A stretch of 64,000 bases of DNA, from the NCBI RefSeq assembly GCF_023614235.1, contig NZ_CP094264.1:4526001-4590000 (forward strand). The letters run 5' to 3'. A program made the position numbers and the translations under genes. Position 1 is the first letter of the stretch, and every line of letters begins with the position of its first letter. The DNA comes from Streptomyces sp. MRC013 (GTDB lineage: Bacteria > Actinomycetota > Actinomycetes > Streptomycetales > Streptomycetaceae). Positions 46,726-58,432 of the stretch are shown here, piece after piece. The notes under the pieces are model-generated. The model did no database searches, had not been told where the DNA came from, and saw nothing but the letters and a program-made list of their open reading frames with translations.

Positions 46726-47895
46726 ATGAACCGTCTGACCACGTCATGGGGCGACCACGCGCTCACCCGCTTCCCCGAGCACCCCCGCGACCCCCTCCGG
46801 GCCTGGGACGCCGCCGACGAGTACCTGCTGCGGCACCTCGCCGAGCCGGACGCTCCCGCCCTCGCCGGGACCGTCGCCGTGGTCGGCGACCGCTGGGGCG
46901 CGCTGGCCACGGCCCTGGCCGACCACCCGGACACCGGCTCCGCCGCGGAGCTGGTGCAGATCACCGACTCGTACCTCGGCCGCGAGGCCACCCGGGCCAA
47001 CCTCGCCCGCGCCGGCCACGCCGAGGACCGCGTGCGCCTCCTCACCACCCGGGACACCCCGCCGGAGCGCGTCGACGTCCTGCTGGTCCGCGTGCCCAGG
47101 AGCCTGGCCCTCCTGGAGGACCAGTTGCACCGCCTGGCACCCGCCCTGCACGCGGGGACCACCGTCGTCGGCACCGGCATGGTCAAGGAGATCCACACCT
47201 CCACGCTCACCCTCTTCGAGCGGCTCGTCGGCCCCACCCGCACCTCCCTCGCGGTGCGGAAGGCCCGGCTCGTCCACGCCACCCCCGACCCGGCCCTCAC
47301 GCGCCCGCGCAACCCCTGGCCGCACCGGTACGCCCTGCCCGCCGACGCCCCGGCGGTGGCCGGGCTGACCGTCGTCAACCACGCGGGCGTCTTCTGCGCC
47401 GACCGCCTCGACATCGGCACCCGCCTGTTCCTCAAGCACCTGCCGACCGGCCTCGGCGCCGCCCGCGTCCTCGACCTGGGCTGCGGCAACGGCGTGGTCG
47501 GCCTCGCCGTCGCGGTCGCGGAACCCGACGCCGAGGTGGTCCTCACCGACGAGTCGTACCAGGCCGTCGCCTCCGCCCGGGAGACGTTCCGCGCCTCCGC
47601 GCCGCCCGGCGCGAAGGCCCGCTTCGTCGTCGGCGACGGCACCGCCGACGTACCCGACGGCTCGGTCGACGTGGTCCTCAACAACCCGCCGTTCCACAGC
47701 CACCAGGCCGTCACCGACGCGACGGCCCGCCGGATGTTCACCGCCGCGCGCCGCGTGCTGCGCAGCGGCGGCGAACTGCGGGTCGTCGGCAACCGGCACC
47801 TCGGCTACCACGTGACGCTGCGCCGCGTCTTCGGCGACTGCGAGATCGTCGGCAGCGACCCGAAGTTCGTGGTGCTGCGCGCCGTCAAGCGCTGA
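46726..47895 (+). CDS. RlmG-like rRNA methyltransferase
   Basis: A 389-residue class I methyltransferase with duplicated fold. The C-terminal catalytic domain has motif I VLDLGCGNGVVGLAVA, and the catalytic NNPPFH (about residue 316) typical of guanine-N2 methyltransferases RsmC/RlmG; the N-terminal domain is a degenerate copy (VAVVGDRWGALATALA). It probably makes m2G in 23S (RlmG) or 16S rRNA. TAGCCT at 46710-46715 lies just before ATG 46726, suggesting a leaderless transcript. Confidence 0.9.
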   Translation: MNRLTTSWGDHALTRFPEHPRDPLRAWDAADEYLLRHLAEPDAPALAGTVAVVGDRWGALATALADHPDTGSAAELVQITDSYLGREATRANLARAGHAEDRVRLLTTRDTPPERVDVLLVRVPRSLALLEDQLHRLAPALHAGTTVVGTGMVKEIHTSTLTLFERLVGPTRTSLAVRKARLVHATPDPALTRPRNPWPHRYALPADAPAVAGLTVVNHAGVFCADRLDIGTRLFLKHLPTGLGAARVLDLGCGNGVVGLAVAVAEPDAEVVLTDESYQAVASARETFRASAPPGAKARFVVGDGTADVPDGSVDVVLNNPPFHSHQAVTDATARRMFTAARRVLRSGGELRVVGNRHLGYHVTLRRVFGDCEIVGSDPKFVVLRAVKR

Positions 47896-48078
47896 CCTAC
47901 CCGCCCGCGCGGGCGCGCCGGTGCGCGGCCCCCCGTCCGCGGGTCGCGCGCCGGCGCGAGCAGTACCGGCGCGGCGGGGACGGCCCTGACCGAGTGACGG
48001 GAGGAGCGGTCATCGGCGTGCACCCCGGCAACGCAACGCATCCGGTGTGGTTTTCCGTCACGTGCGTAACGTGCCGCG

Positions 48079-48546
48079 GTGGGAGACCGCCACCCCCTCA
48101 CCCGCTGCGCGGCCGGCGCCGTTCTGGCCCGCACGGGCGACGAGACGGCCGGACCCGCGCTGCTCCCCGCAGCCGCCGCCCTCCTGGGGAACGCGCTGCT
48201 CACGCGCCTGCCGGGGCGCCCGCACCGGAGGCGGTGCTCCGGGCGGCGACCCTCCTCCGGGCGCCGCCCTGCTGCCCGCAGCCGCGGCCGGTCACCCCGC
48301 CGCACTCCCGGCGGCCGTGGCGATCGCGGGGCCGGGGGAGGGGCCGCAAGCCCACGGCGGTGTTCGCGATCCGGCACGGAGGCGCCCGGCCGGCCGTGCG
48401 CCCGGGTCTTCACGACCGGCGCCGGCCTGGAGAGCAGCAGCTTCGCGCCGGGCACGGCCGTCGCGGGGCCGCTCGCGGGGGCCTCCCCGCCGCGCGCTGT
48501 CGGCGGCCGCCGCCGTACAGCTCCTCGCGGCGGCCGTCAGCGCTCC
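48079..48546 (+). pseudogene. Remnant of an MFS transporter gene
   Basis: Pieces of one MFS protein are spread over the three forward frames: GDRHPLTRCAAGAVLARTGDE (from GTG 48079), then ALLPAAAAGHPAALPAAVAIAGPGEG, then TGAGLESSSFAPGTAVAGPLAG, then LSAAAAVQLLAAAVSAPAG. Order and spacing fit the start, a middle and the end of a strongly shortened transporter of about 12 helices. Several frame changes and large deletions are needed, so this is real decay rather than a single error. The end abuts the stop of the convergent cupin gene. Confidence 0.55.
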
Positions 48547-49040
48547 GGCAGGGCGGTCCCGCACCGCGCGCAGTACCGCACCTCGGCGCCCTCGGGAGCG
48601 AGCCGGCCGCACTCGGGACACACCCGGTCCAGCAGGCAGGCCGGCTCACCGCCCTCCTGCCGCCCGGCACCGCCCGCCCGGCCGATCGTCATACCGGGAC
48701 GCCGGCGGTGCACCGTGAGGTAGTCCAGCCCGTGCGGCCCCGCCACGAGCCCCCGCCGCGCCCCGTGCGGCAGCCACACGACGCACCCGGCCTCCAGCGC
48801 CTCCGACCCGGCGCCGCCCGTCTCCAGCCGCCCCCGGCCGCTCACCACGAACACCAGTACGTCGAGGTCGGCCTCCACGTGGACGGCCACCTCAGCGCCG
48901 GGCGCGAGCCGCACCACGTTGGCGTCGAGCTGCCGCTCCTGGGCGGCGAGCCGCCACAGGGCACCGCCGCGTTCGGCGGGCATCGCGCGGACGAGGTCGG
49001 ACATCCGGGCGAGCACGCTCGCCTTCGGGGGCACTGCCAC
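48537..49040 (-). CDS. Cupin protein with C-terminal zinc ribbon
   Basis: A 167-residue protein: a cupin domain (NVVRLAPGAEVAVHVEADLDVLVFVVSGRGRLETGG, CVVWLPHGARRGLVAGPHGLDYLTVHRRRP) fused to a short zinc ribbon with two CxxC pairs (VCPECGRLAPEGAEVRYCARCGTALPE). The His ligands of a classic cupin metal site are only partly kept. GGGAGGAA precedes GTG 49040. The role is unknown; the ribbon suggests a protein or nucleic-acid partner. Confidence 0.75.
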   Translation of the reverse strand: MAVPPKASVLARMSDLVRAMPAERGGALWRLAAQERQLDANVVRLAPGAEVAVHVEADLDVLVFVVSGRGRLETGGAGSEALEAGCVVWLPHGARRGLVAGPHGLDYLTVHRRRPGMTIGRAGGAGRQEGGEPACLLDRVCPECGRLAPEGAEVRYCARCGTALPER

Positions 49041-49378
49041 GTTGTTCCTCCCGAGAACACCGGCGGGGTGAGGGCCACCGGATCGTAGCGAGTCGCCGCC
49101 CCCGACGCGCGGCAGCGGTCAGCGCGCCCCGGCGGCCAGCGCCCGCACCGCCCTCTCCAGCCGCTCCCGGCGCGCCCGCGGGGTGCGGGCCTGCAGCAGC
49201 AGGATCCGGCCGACACCACTCTCCGTATCCCGGATGCGACCATCCGGCCGCCACCATGATCATCTGAGGGGAGGCGTCGAGCGGGGGATCGCACGTGCGC
49301 GACGGCGAGGCGTCTTCCCGTCTGCGGACCAGAGGATCGTCCGGACCGAGCGCATTGTGGCGAAGGAGAAGCGAGCCG
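49041..49378. other. Non-coding gap between cupin and lipoprotein genes
   Basis: About 340 bp. A minus-strand stretch ending at 49119 reads ILLLQARTPRARRERLERAV, with no start codon and an upstream stop; it may be the tail of a lost gene. AAGGAG at 49363-49368 belongs to the lipoprotein gene. No other feature is seen. Confidence 0.4.
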
Positions 49379-49870
49379 GTGTCCCGAGGACGCGTCCTGA
49401 CGGCGGCCGCCGCCGTGCTCGCCCTGCCGGGCTGCCTGCCGGGCTGCTCGCCCGCGCCCACCGCCCTGGAGGGCTGCACGGGGGAGCGGGCGGTCGGCGC
49501 GACCTCCGGGCAGCTCGCCGGCACCTACCGGGGGGAGGGCGACGCGGAGGGCGTGACGCTCACCCTGAAGGCGCCGGAGAGCAAGCCGGGAAGCGGCACG
49601 GTCACCGTGCGCGACTGGCCGACCGGCGACTGGCACCGCGGCGAACTCGGCGAGACCTTCGACGGGTCCGGCACCTGGTCCGTGGTGCAGGGCGGCACCG
49701 CGGCCACCGAGTTCGCGCGCCTGTCCCTCTCGTTCACCGCGCCGAAGCGCTTCCTGGAGGGGGACACCCTCGACTCGCTGTCGATCGCCGAGGGCGACGG
49801 GCGCACTCACCCGTACGCGGAAGGCGACCCGGACGTCTGCCCCGCCTTCCGGCTGCGGCCGCAGGGTTGA
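49379..49870 (+). CDS. Small lipoprotein
   Basis: A 163-residue predicted lipoprotein. GTG 49379 after AAGGAG gives SRGRVLTAAAAVLALPGC with lipobox LPGC, plus a second Cys shortly after. The mature part is mainly beta-strand like (GQLAGTYRGEGDAEGVTLTLKAPES, GELGETFDGSGTWSVVQGG). No family was recognised. It is flanked by genes of the opposite strand and seems a single transcription unit. Confidence 0.75.
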   Translation: MSRGRVLTAAAAVLALPGCLPGCSPAPTALEGCTGERAVGATSGQLAGTYRGEGDAEGVTLTLKAPESKPGSGTVTVRDWPTGDWHRGELGETFDGSGTWSVVQGGTAATEFARLSLSFTAPKRFLEGDTLDSLSIAEGDGRTHPYAEGDPDVCPAFRLRPQG

Positions 49871-49904
49871 GACCGCCCCGCCACGCCCCGCCGGCTGTGG
49901 GCCG

Positions 49905-50525
49905 TCAGGCGTGGCGGGAGCGGTACAGGTCGCGGATCAGCGCGATCTCCGCGCCGTGGTGGAGCAGCTCCTGATTGACCCACCAGACGATGTCGACGAA
50001 CGGGTCCTCGGGGTCGCTGCCATGGGGGTACGTGCTGTGGCCCACCGTGTCCAGGGCGCGGTCGTCGGCGGCCAGCAGGACGTTCCGCCAGGCCGTCGCG
50101 GCCGCGTCGAACTCGGCGATCGCGCCGGCCGCGTCTCCACTCGTGCGGTAGTCGTCCCTGGTCAGGGCGTGGGTGCCCGCGGTGTGGTCGGCCCGCAGGG
50201 CCAGCAGTTCGCTGAGGTGGCTCAGCCGCCAGGCGAGCGTGGTGAAGGGCGGCGGGACCGGGTGCGGGGCGGGCGCGGTGTCACGCCCCCAGTCGCCCGT
50301 GCCGCCCAGGGCGGTCGCGCGCGGCCCCGGCCCGTCCGTGCGGCGCCGGACCGACCAGCAGCCGGGCACCGGCTCCCACAGGTACTCCTCGTCCGTGAGG
50401 GGGCCGACCTCGACGGCCGTGCCGTTGCCGCTGTCCACAACGGGGCCGGCCAGCCGGTCGGCCAGCCGCTCGCGCGCGAAGTCGAACTGGTCGAGCAGCG
50501 GGATCAGGCGTGGCGGCGTGGACAT
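49905..50525 (-). CDS. DinB-family protein
   Basis: A 206-residue four-helix DinB-like protein. The start LIPLLDQFDFARERLADRLAGP, the LAWRLSHLSELLALRADH helix and WVNQELLHHGAEIALIRDLY near the end supply three histidines that would bind a metal. Such proteins are thiol-dependent transferases or hydrolases (mycothiol users in actinobacteria). TDEEYLWEPVPGCWSV is the family signature loop. Confidence 0.88.
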   Translation of the reverse strand: MSTPPRLIPLLDQFDFARERLADRLAGPVVDSGNGTAVEVGPLTDEEYLWEPVPGCWSVRRRTDGPGPRATALGGTGDWGRDTAPAPHPVPPPFTTLAWRLSHLSELLALRADHTAGTHALTRDDYRTSGDAAGAIAEFDAAATAWRNVLLAADDRALDTVGHSTYPHGSDPEDPFVDIVWWVNQELLHHGAEIALIRDLYRSRHA

Positions 50526-50683
50526 GGCGCTCCCGGGACGGTCGGGGGCCCGAAGTCGGCTGGGGCCGCGGGCCGTTGCGGAGTGGATCCCGCGTCAGCC
50601 TGGCACAACGGCCGTCTGGCCCCGCCGCATTTTCCGTACTGGCCGAGCCAGCCGGCCGACCGCACCGGGAGCGCGCGCCTCCC

Positions 50684-51118
50684 TCAGTCGAGGCAGAACT
50701 CGTTGCCCTCGACGTCCTGCATCACGATGCACGACTCGTTCTCGCCGTCGGCCCGCAGCAGCCGCACGCGTACGGCCCCGAGCGCGACCAGTCGCGCGCA
50801 CTCGGCCTCCAGCACGGCGAGGCGCTCCTCGCCCACCAGGCCGGTGCCGACCCGCACGTCGAGGTGGACCCGGTTCTTGACGGCCTTGCCCTCGGGCACG
50901 CGCTGGAAGTACAGGCGCGGACCCGCCCCCGAGGGGTCGGCGCAGGCGGACCACGAGCCGCGCTCCCCGACCGGCAGCGAACGCTGGTAGTCGTCCCACG
51001 TGGCGAACCCCTTCGGGGCGGGCGGCAGGACGTACCCCAGCACCTCGCACCAGAACCGGGCGACACGCTCCGGTTCCGCGCAGTCGAAGGTCACCTGGAA
51101 CTGCTTGATCGCGGTCAT
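50684..51118 (-). CDS. VOC-family (glyoxalase-like) protein
   Basis: A 144-residue vicinal-oxygen-chelate protein with two beta-alpha-beta modules: FQVTFDCAEPERVARFWCEVLGYVLPP and KNRVHLDVRVGTGLVGEERLAVLEAECARLVALGA, ending MQDVEGNEFCLD. It may be a dioxygenase, lyase or resistance-type binder; no substrate can be assigned. It is a single gene with ATG at 51118. Confidence 0.87.
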   Translation of the reverse strand: MTAIKQFQVTFDCAEPERVARFWCEVLGYVLPPAPKGFATWDDYQRSLPVGERGSWSACADPSGAGPRLYFQRVPEGKAVKNRVHLDVRVGTGLVGEERLAVLEAECARLVALGAVRVRLLRADGENESCIVMQDVEGNEFCLD

Positions 51119-51291
51119 CCGGCCACCTTAACGGCGTGCCTGCCGACCGTACTCGGGATTCTCCCGCCCGCGCCCCGTGCCCCGCGTCCCACGCCCGTGC
51201 CGTCGCCCGTCGGGACTCCGACGCGGACCGCGACGAGGTGCGCGCGCAAGCCGCTGGGACCCCGAACGTCCGTGAACCCGGGTGGACTCCC

Positions 51292-51756
51292 TCAGCCCAC
51301 GGGGTCCGTCGTCACCAGCACGTAGTCGAAATAGAGGGGGTCGCCCTCCTCGTCCACCGGGTACTCGAAGCTGCTGTTGTTCGCGAAGATCACCTTGAGC
51401 TCCGGCAGGACATCGAAACCGAGGTCGTTCTCCTCGACGGCATGGCCCCGTTCCCCGAGCCGCACCAGCAACTCGTCACTCGGGGTGCGGAAGACGTCGA
51501 GACCGTCGAGGGTGACCCTCATGTCCGCGTCCTCGTCGCGGAACCGCCACACCTCCACGTTGGTCAGCTGGCCCTTGCGGAAGCCGAGCACGACGTTCGC
51601 CCGATAGCCCTCGTGCTTGCAGAGGATCTGTCCCGGCTCGACCTCGGCGTCCGCGTCCGGAATGGTCAGGCCCCGCTCGCGCGCGGCGTGACGGGCCTCG
51701 TCGGCCGACATGCCGAACCGGAACGTCGCGAAGCCGACGTGCGGCAGCAGTTCCAC
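51292..51756 (-). CDS. Putative immunity protein of the RHS toxin
   Basis: A 154-residue acidic, soluble protein beginning VELLPHVGFATFRFGMSADEARHAARERGL; a short FATFRFGM motif of this kind appears in proteins encoded next to polymorphic toxins. It lies 31 bp downstream of the toxin end of the RHS gene, on the same strand, the usual place of an immunity gene. GTG 51756 is preferred since AAGGAG sits 5 bp upstream; a GTG at 51762 overlaps that site. GC content is visibly lower than in the core genes. The function is inferred from position and acidity only. Confidence 0.6.
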   Translation of the reverse strand: MELLPHVGFATFRFGMSADEARHAARERGLTIPDADAEVEPGQILCKHEGYRANVVLGFRKGQLTNVEVWRFRDEDADMRVTLDGLDVFRTPSDELLVRLGERGHAVEENDLGFDVLPELKVIFANNSSFEYPVDEEGDPLYFDYVLVTTDPVG

Positions 51757-51787
51757 GTCCACTCCTTCGTAGGTGCGTCGGGTCCCG

Positions 51788-54700
51788 TCATACCAGCAGG
51801 GCGTCCTCGTCGACCTTCCACCCTCGCTTGGCGAGCATCGCCTGGAAGTTCTTGTTGTCCTTCAGGCTCTCCACCACCTCCTTGATGTGGTCGTCGTACT
51901 TTCCGGGGGATCGTGTCCTGATGTCGTCGATGTCCATGCGCATGGCCTCCGTGAGCTTCCCCTGATTGATCAACTCACGCTGCCATTGCGGCCATGCCTG
52001 CGCCTCCAGGCTGGAGCCCGAGCTGTACGGCTTCTGGTGGTCGCCGAGATCCATGCGAATCGCCGGACCGCTGTTGACCTTCTGCTTCTTGTGCGGTCGG
52101 TTCGCGATGTAGAAGCCGGGCTCGATGACGTCCTTCCAGGCCGACCTGGGCGGAATGTGGTTGACCTCCACGTCGACGGTGGAGACCCGCCTCCCGTTCG
52201 CCTTCTGGTTCGCCGGGAGCAGCCCCCGTACCAGCCGGCCCTCGACGTGCAGCCCTCGGCGATCAACCCCTCGGGATCCATCAGCGCGTAGGGGTTGGCG
52301 ACGTAGCCGGCCGGATGGGGGAGGGAGCGAGCCCGAGGGGATCGGCGGACACGTAGCGGGCGGTCTCCGGGTCGTAGTGCCGGTGGACGTTGTAGTGCGG
52401 ACCGGTCTCCGGGTCGTCGTACTGGCCCGGGAAGCGCAGGGGTGTGTAGGCGGTGGCGTCGCGGTTCCACGCCGTGAGCCCCCGGACGGTGGAGCGGTTG
52501 TGCCGGGCGATGTCGCCCCGCTCGTCGACGAGTTCCGTGGGCGTGCCGACCAGGTCGGTGACGATCGCGAAGAAGCGGCTGTCGACCTCCTCCGGTCCGA
52601 AACCCTCGCCGACGGTACGACGCTCCAGCTGGGACAAGGGACGGTAACCCTCGTGGTCCCAGGTCAGGGTGACCCCGGAGACCGTGTCGGTCTGCTCGGC
52701 CAGCCGGGTGTCCTCCCACGAGAAGAGGACCGTGGCGGCGACCGCGGTGCCGTCGGAGGCCATGCGGTGCTTGGCGGTGCGGCGGCCGAGGGGGTCGTAG
52801 GAGTAGCGCCAGACCGTGCCGTCCGGGGTGGTGCAGCAGGTGGGCCGGTCCTCGGCGTCCCAGGTGCAGTGCCAGGCGTCCGGCTTGCGGGACGGGCGTT
52901 TCTTCCGGCGCGTGACGACCCGGCCGGCGTCGTCGTACGCGTAGCGCAGCCCGCCCGCGGAAGACCAGTCGCGTCCCCTCGTACACCCGTTCCCCGCGGC
53001 TCTCCACGTGCTGGGCTCGGGCGGGCCACCGGGCGCCGGTCTGGTTGCCGACGGCGTCGTAGCCGTACCGCTCCGACCAGTCGTCCACGGTGACGCCGAG
53101 CGGCCGCCCCAGCGGGTCGAGGTCGAACCGGGCGGTCAGCCCCTCAGCTCGTCGGTGGCGGAGACGAGAAGTCCGTCCGCGCGGTAGCCGAACGCCCGGC
53201 AGCGGACCCTTCGGCGGCCCGTGGACACCGTCTGGGACGTCAGCCGGCCGATGGCGTCCCACGTGGAGGCGAGCGTCACCGGGGCGGCGGAGGGCCCGAA
53301 GGTGCGGGCCAGCTCGCGGCCCAGCAGGTCGCGGGAGAAGTCGAGGGCGTGGCCGGCCACCGCGACGCGGGTCCGGTCGCCGCTCTCGTCGTACCCGTAC
53401 GTGGTGACGGCGCCGGTCGGCGTGGTGCGCGACACCAACTCCCCGTGGGCGTCGTAACCGAACCGCACGGGGCGCCCGTCGACGGTCTCCGCCAGCAGGC
53501 GGCCCATCGCGTCGAACTCCAGGGCGAGGACGGACGTCGGTGTCTCGGCCCGGACCAGCCGGTCGGCCGCGTCGCAGGTGAACCGGGTGACACGGGCCTC
53601 GGTGTCGTAGGAGAAGCGGGACGACAGCGCCCCGCCGGGGCCGATCGTCTCCACCACGCGCCCGGCGGCGTCGTACACATAGGCGTACGTGTGCCCGTTC
53701 CGGTCGGTCCACGACGTCACCCGCCGGTGCTCGTCGTAGGTGAGGCGCAGGGGCACACCGGACGAACCGGCGACCGACTCCAGGTTCCGATCGGCGTCAT
53801 ACCCGAAGGAGGCGACGCGGACCGGCCCTTCGGGAGTCTCCACGTCCAGGGTGGTGACCACCCCGCGCTGCGGGTCGGTGCCGACACGCACCCGGTGGCC
53901 CGCGTCGTGGCTCGCCAGCACGGGCAGGCCGTCCTCGGAGCGGTCTATCCGGTAGGCGTTGCCGTTGCGGTCCTCGACATCGGTCAGCCAGTACAGCCCC
54001 GAGTGGTGGGGGTTGCCGGCGAAGCGCCGGGTGAGCCCCGTACGCGGATCGGTGACCGCGTACGTGACGTCACCGAGGACGCCCCGCCCGGCGAGGACGA
54101 GAGGCAGCCGTTCGCCCTCCACCGGCAGCAGCTCCTGACCGGGTTCGGTCGGCACCGCCGGGTAGAACAGAACGGAGCCGTCCTCCCGCGCCCACGCGAC
54201 GCCCGCTCCGGTCATCTCCGGGCGCTCGTCGAGCGTGGAGGCCCAACCGCTGCCGAAGCAGTGGCCGAAGGGATGACCGGATATGTGGGTGCGCCGCAGC
54301 GCCAGAGGGAGGACCCCGGGCAGGACGAGGTCGGTCTGGGGCATGACCGTCTCCCCGCTGGCCACGTCCACCGGGTCGGTCTTGCACCGCCTGCTGAGCA
54401 GGGACGTCGCGACCTCGCGCAGGCGGTCCAGTGCCTCGCGCGTCGACGTGGGGCGACGTCGGCGTACCGGCTCGGAGCCGCCGTGGCGACGGTCCGGGCC
54501 GCCGTCCCCGTCCTTGCGGTCGTTCGCGGCGATGGCGCGCTGACGGTCGCGGACATCGCCGTCCGTCTCCCTGTGCGTCTTCGAGCCGCCCTTGATCGGG
54601 TCCGGGACCTTCTTGCCGATGTGGTCCCCGAGATCGTCCAGCGCCTTGGTGAGCTTCTCCGTGATGCCCTCGACGGAGGTGTCGAGCACGGCGGTCAGAG

Positions 54701-55508
54701 AGTCCTTGCCCTTGGCGCGCCCGTGGTGTCCCTTGGCCCTGCCGAGCTTGCCGCCGGCCCTGGACTTCATGGTGATCTGCACGGAGGCCAGGTGCGTCGC
54801 GGCGTTGCCGTGGGCGTCGTGGTCGATCTTCGGGCCGCCACCGGGGCCGCCGCCGGGGCCGGCGGAATCGAGCTGCAGTCCGTCCTTGCCCGCCCGCGCG
54901 GTCCGGCCGGTGTCGTACCCGTTCTGGACCCCGGCCGCGTCGAGCGCGGTCTGGATCGCGAGGTCGGCGACGATGTCCTCGATCGCGGCGACCGCGGGCG
55001 CGGTGAGCGTGGCGACGATCTCGGCGACGGCCGCATCCGCCATCTCCTTCATGATCTGCTTGAACACGACGCGGGTCGCAGCGATCTTCGCTCCGGCCAG
55101 CAACGTCGACAGGCCGGCCGTCACCGGCGCGAACGCCGGCGTGATTCCCACCGTTGCGCACAGATCGGCCGGTTCGCCCACCGCGGCGATCTTCCGGGCG
55201 ACGATGATGTCGGCGACCCGGTCGAGGGCGCCCGCCACCAAGCGGGCCGCCTTCGCCAGATCCTTGTGCTTGCCCTGCACCTTGGACCAGTGGTCGTCCA
55301 GGGCGGTGAGCGACTCGCTCCGCCCGCTGGACAGCAGCGTCTGTACGTGGGCGTACGCGGTGCCCGCGTCGTCGGCGTCGTCGGCGTCGTCCGCGAACTC
55401 CCGCAACGCGTCGGCCATCTCGCGGTACGCGTCCTCGTCCGCGTTCGACCAGCCCACACCGATGACATCGAGCATCGTGTCGACGCCTTCAGGTATCACA
55501 TATCCCAC
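51788..55508 (-). pseudogene. RHS-repeat toxin with HNH-like nuclease tip, frame interrupted
   Basis: One RHS gene of about 1240 codons broken by four frame changes. The first part (GTG 55508 to about 53140) has GYVIPEGVDTMLDVIGVGW, a WXG100-like helical region, hydrophobic helices, the DUF6531 entry VDVASGETVMPQTDLVLPG and many YD repeats (YDAAGRVVETIGPGG, FDAMGRLLAETVDG). The frame changes occur near 53140 (C4 run), 52955, 52319 (G5 run) and 52245. The core end is YVSADPLGLAP, then YVANPYALMDPEGL, then the variable tip EVNHIPPRSAW...RMDLGDHQKPYSSGS, whose Asn-His and Asp-His pairs suggest an HNH-type nuclease. The tip from 52171 to 51788 is intact. Loss of function or assembly error cannot be told apart here. 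Confidence 0.8.
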
Positions 55509-57084
<1,576 letters not shown>

Positions 57085-57088
<4 letters not shown>

Positions 57089-57180
57089 GCGTCGCGCGCG
57101 CGGCCGCCGGGCTGCGGACGGGGACGATGGCCGCGCGGGTGCGCTGCGCGGGCGGAGAAGCGAACGGAGAAACGCAGTGA
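57085..57180 (+). CDS. Micro-ORF 2 of the argC-argJ repeat
   Basis: Second 31-residue copy; it differs from the first by EANGETQ in place of ETNGETQ. GGAGAAACGCA lies directly before GTG 57085, and the TGA overlaps the next GTG as GTGA. Confidence 0.4.
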
Positions 57181-57284
57181 GCGTCGCGCGCGCGGCCGCC
57201 GGGCTGCGGACGGGGACGATGGCCGCGCGGGTGCGCTGCGCGGGCGGGGAAACGTACGGAGAAGCGAACGGAGAAACGCAGTGA
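57177..57284 (+). CDS. Micro-ORF 3 of the argC-argJ repeat
   Basis: A 35-residue copy carrying four extra residues ([11 protein letters not shown] end) from a 12 bp insertion, so the frame is kept. Its TGA (57282-57284) overlaps the argJ GTG (57281), completing an unbroken chain of overlaps from argC to argJ. Confidence 0.4.
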   Translation: MSVARAAAGLRTGTMAARVRCAGGETYGEANGETQ

Positions 57285-58432
57285 GCGTCACGGCAGCCAA
57301 GGGGTTCGCGGCGGCGGGCGTCGCCGCCGGAATCAAGGAGAACGGCAACCCGGACCTGGCCCTCGTGGTCAACCGCGGCCCCCGCCGCGCCGCCGCGGGC
57401 GTCTTCACCTCCAACCGCGTCAAGGCCGCCCCCGTCCTGTGGTCGGAGCGGGCCCTCGGGGACGGCGAGCTGGCCGCCGTCGTCCTCAACTCGGGCGGCG
57501 CCAACGCCTGCACCGGCCCGAGGGGGTTCCAGGACGCCCACGCCACCGCCGAGACGGCCGCCGAGGCCCTCGGCGTCGGCGCGGGCGAGATCGCCGTCGC
57601 CTCCACCGGCCTCATCGGCGTCCACCTGCCCATGGACAGGCTCCTGCCCGGCGTCGGGAGGGCCGTCGCCGAACTGTCCGAGTACGGCGGGGAGAAGGCC
57701 GCCATCGCCATCAAGACCACCGACACGGTCCACAAGACCGCCGTCGTCACCCGCGGCGGCTGGACCGTCGGCGGCATGGCCAAGGGCGCCGGCATGCTCG
57801 CCCCCGGCCTCGCCACCATGCTCGCCGTCCTCACCACCGACGCCGACCTCGGCGCCCCCGAGCTGGACAAGGCGCTGCGGGCCGCCGTCCGCGTCACCTT
57901 CGACCGGGTCGACTCCGACGGCTGCACGTCCACCAACGACACCGTCCTGCTGCTCGCCTCGGGCGCCTCCGGCACCGCCCCCGCGTACGACGACTTCGCC
58001 GACGCCGTGCGGGAGGTCTGCGACGACCTGGCCCGGCAGCTCGTCGCCGACGCCGAGGGCGCCTCCAAGGACATCCGGGTCGAGGTGGTCAACGCCGCCT
58101 CCGAGGCCGACGCCGTCGAGGTCGGCCGGTCCGTCGCCCGCAACAACCTCCTCAAGTGCGCCGTCCACGGCGAGGACCCCAACTGGGGACGCGTCCTGGC
58201 CGCCGTCGGCACCACCGGCGCCGTCTTCGAACCGGACCGGCTGGGCGTCGCCGTCAACGGCGTCCAGGTGTGCCGGAACGGCTCCGTCGGCGAGGACCGC
58301 GGCCTCGTCGACATGCGCTACCGGGAGGTCGTCATCACCGTCGACCTCGCCGCGGGCACCGAGTCCGCCGTGATCCTGACCAACGACCTCACCGCCGACT
58401 ACGTCCACGAGAACAGCGCCTACAGCTCATGA
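57281..58432 (+). CDS. argJ: Ornithine acetyltransferase/N-acetylglutamate synthase
   Basis: A 383-residue Ntn-type enzyme that moves the acetyl group from N-acetylornithine to glutamate, closing the arginine cycle. It starts [18 protein letters not shown]; self-cleavage is expected before Thr185 in [11 protein letters not shown], giving alpha and beta chains; other marks are [23 protein letters not shown] and [19 protein letters not shown] 57281 follows GGAGAAACGCA. The stop overlaps argB (ATGA). Confidence 0.97.
   Translation: MSVTAAKGFAAAGVAAGIKENGNPDLALVVNRGPRRAAAGVFTSNRVKAAPVLWSERALGDGELAAVVLNSGGANACTGPRGFQDAHATAETAAEALGVGAGEIAVASTGLIGVHLPMDRLLPGVGRAVAELSEYGGEKAAIAIKTTDTVHKTAVVTRGGWTVGGMAKGAGMLAPGLATMLAVLTTDADLGAPELDKALRAAVRVTFDRVDSDGCTSTNDTVLLLASGASGTAPAYDDFADAVREVCDDLARQLVADAEGASKDIRVEVVNAASEADAVEVGRSVARNNLLKCAVHGEDPNWGRVLAAVGTTGAVFEPDRLGVAVNGVQVCRNGSVGEDRGLVDMRYREVVITVDLAAGTESAVILTNDLTADYVHENSAYSS

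Noticed and set aside
49119-49260. Minus-strand fragment reading ILLLQARTPRARRERLERAV
   Set aside because: It resembles the end of a YdeI-like protein, but it has no start, a stop just upstream and only about 45 residues, too little to call a pseudogene.
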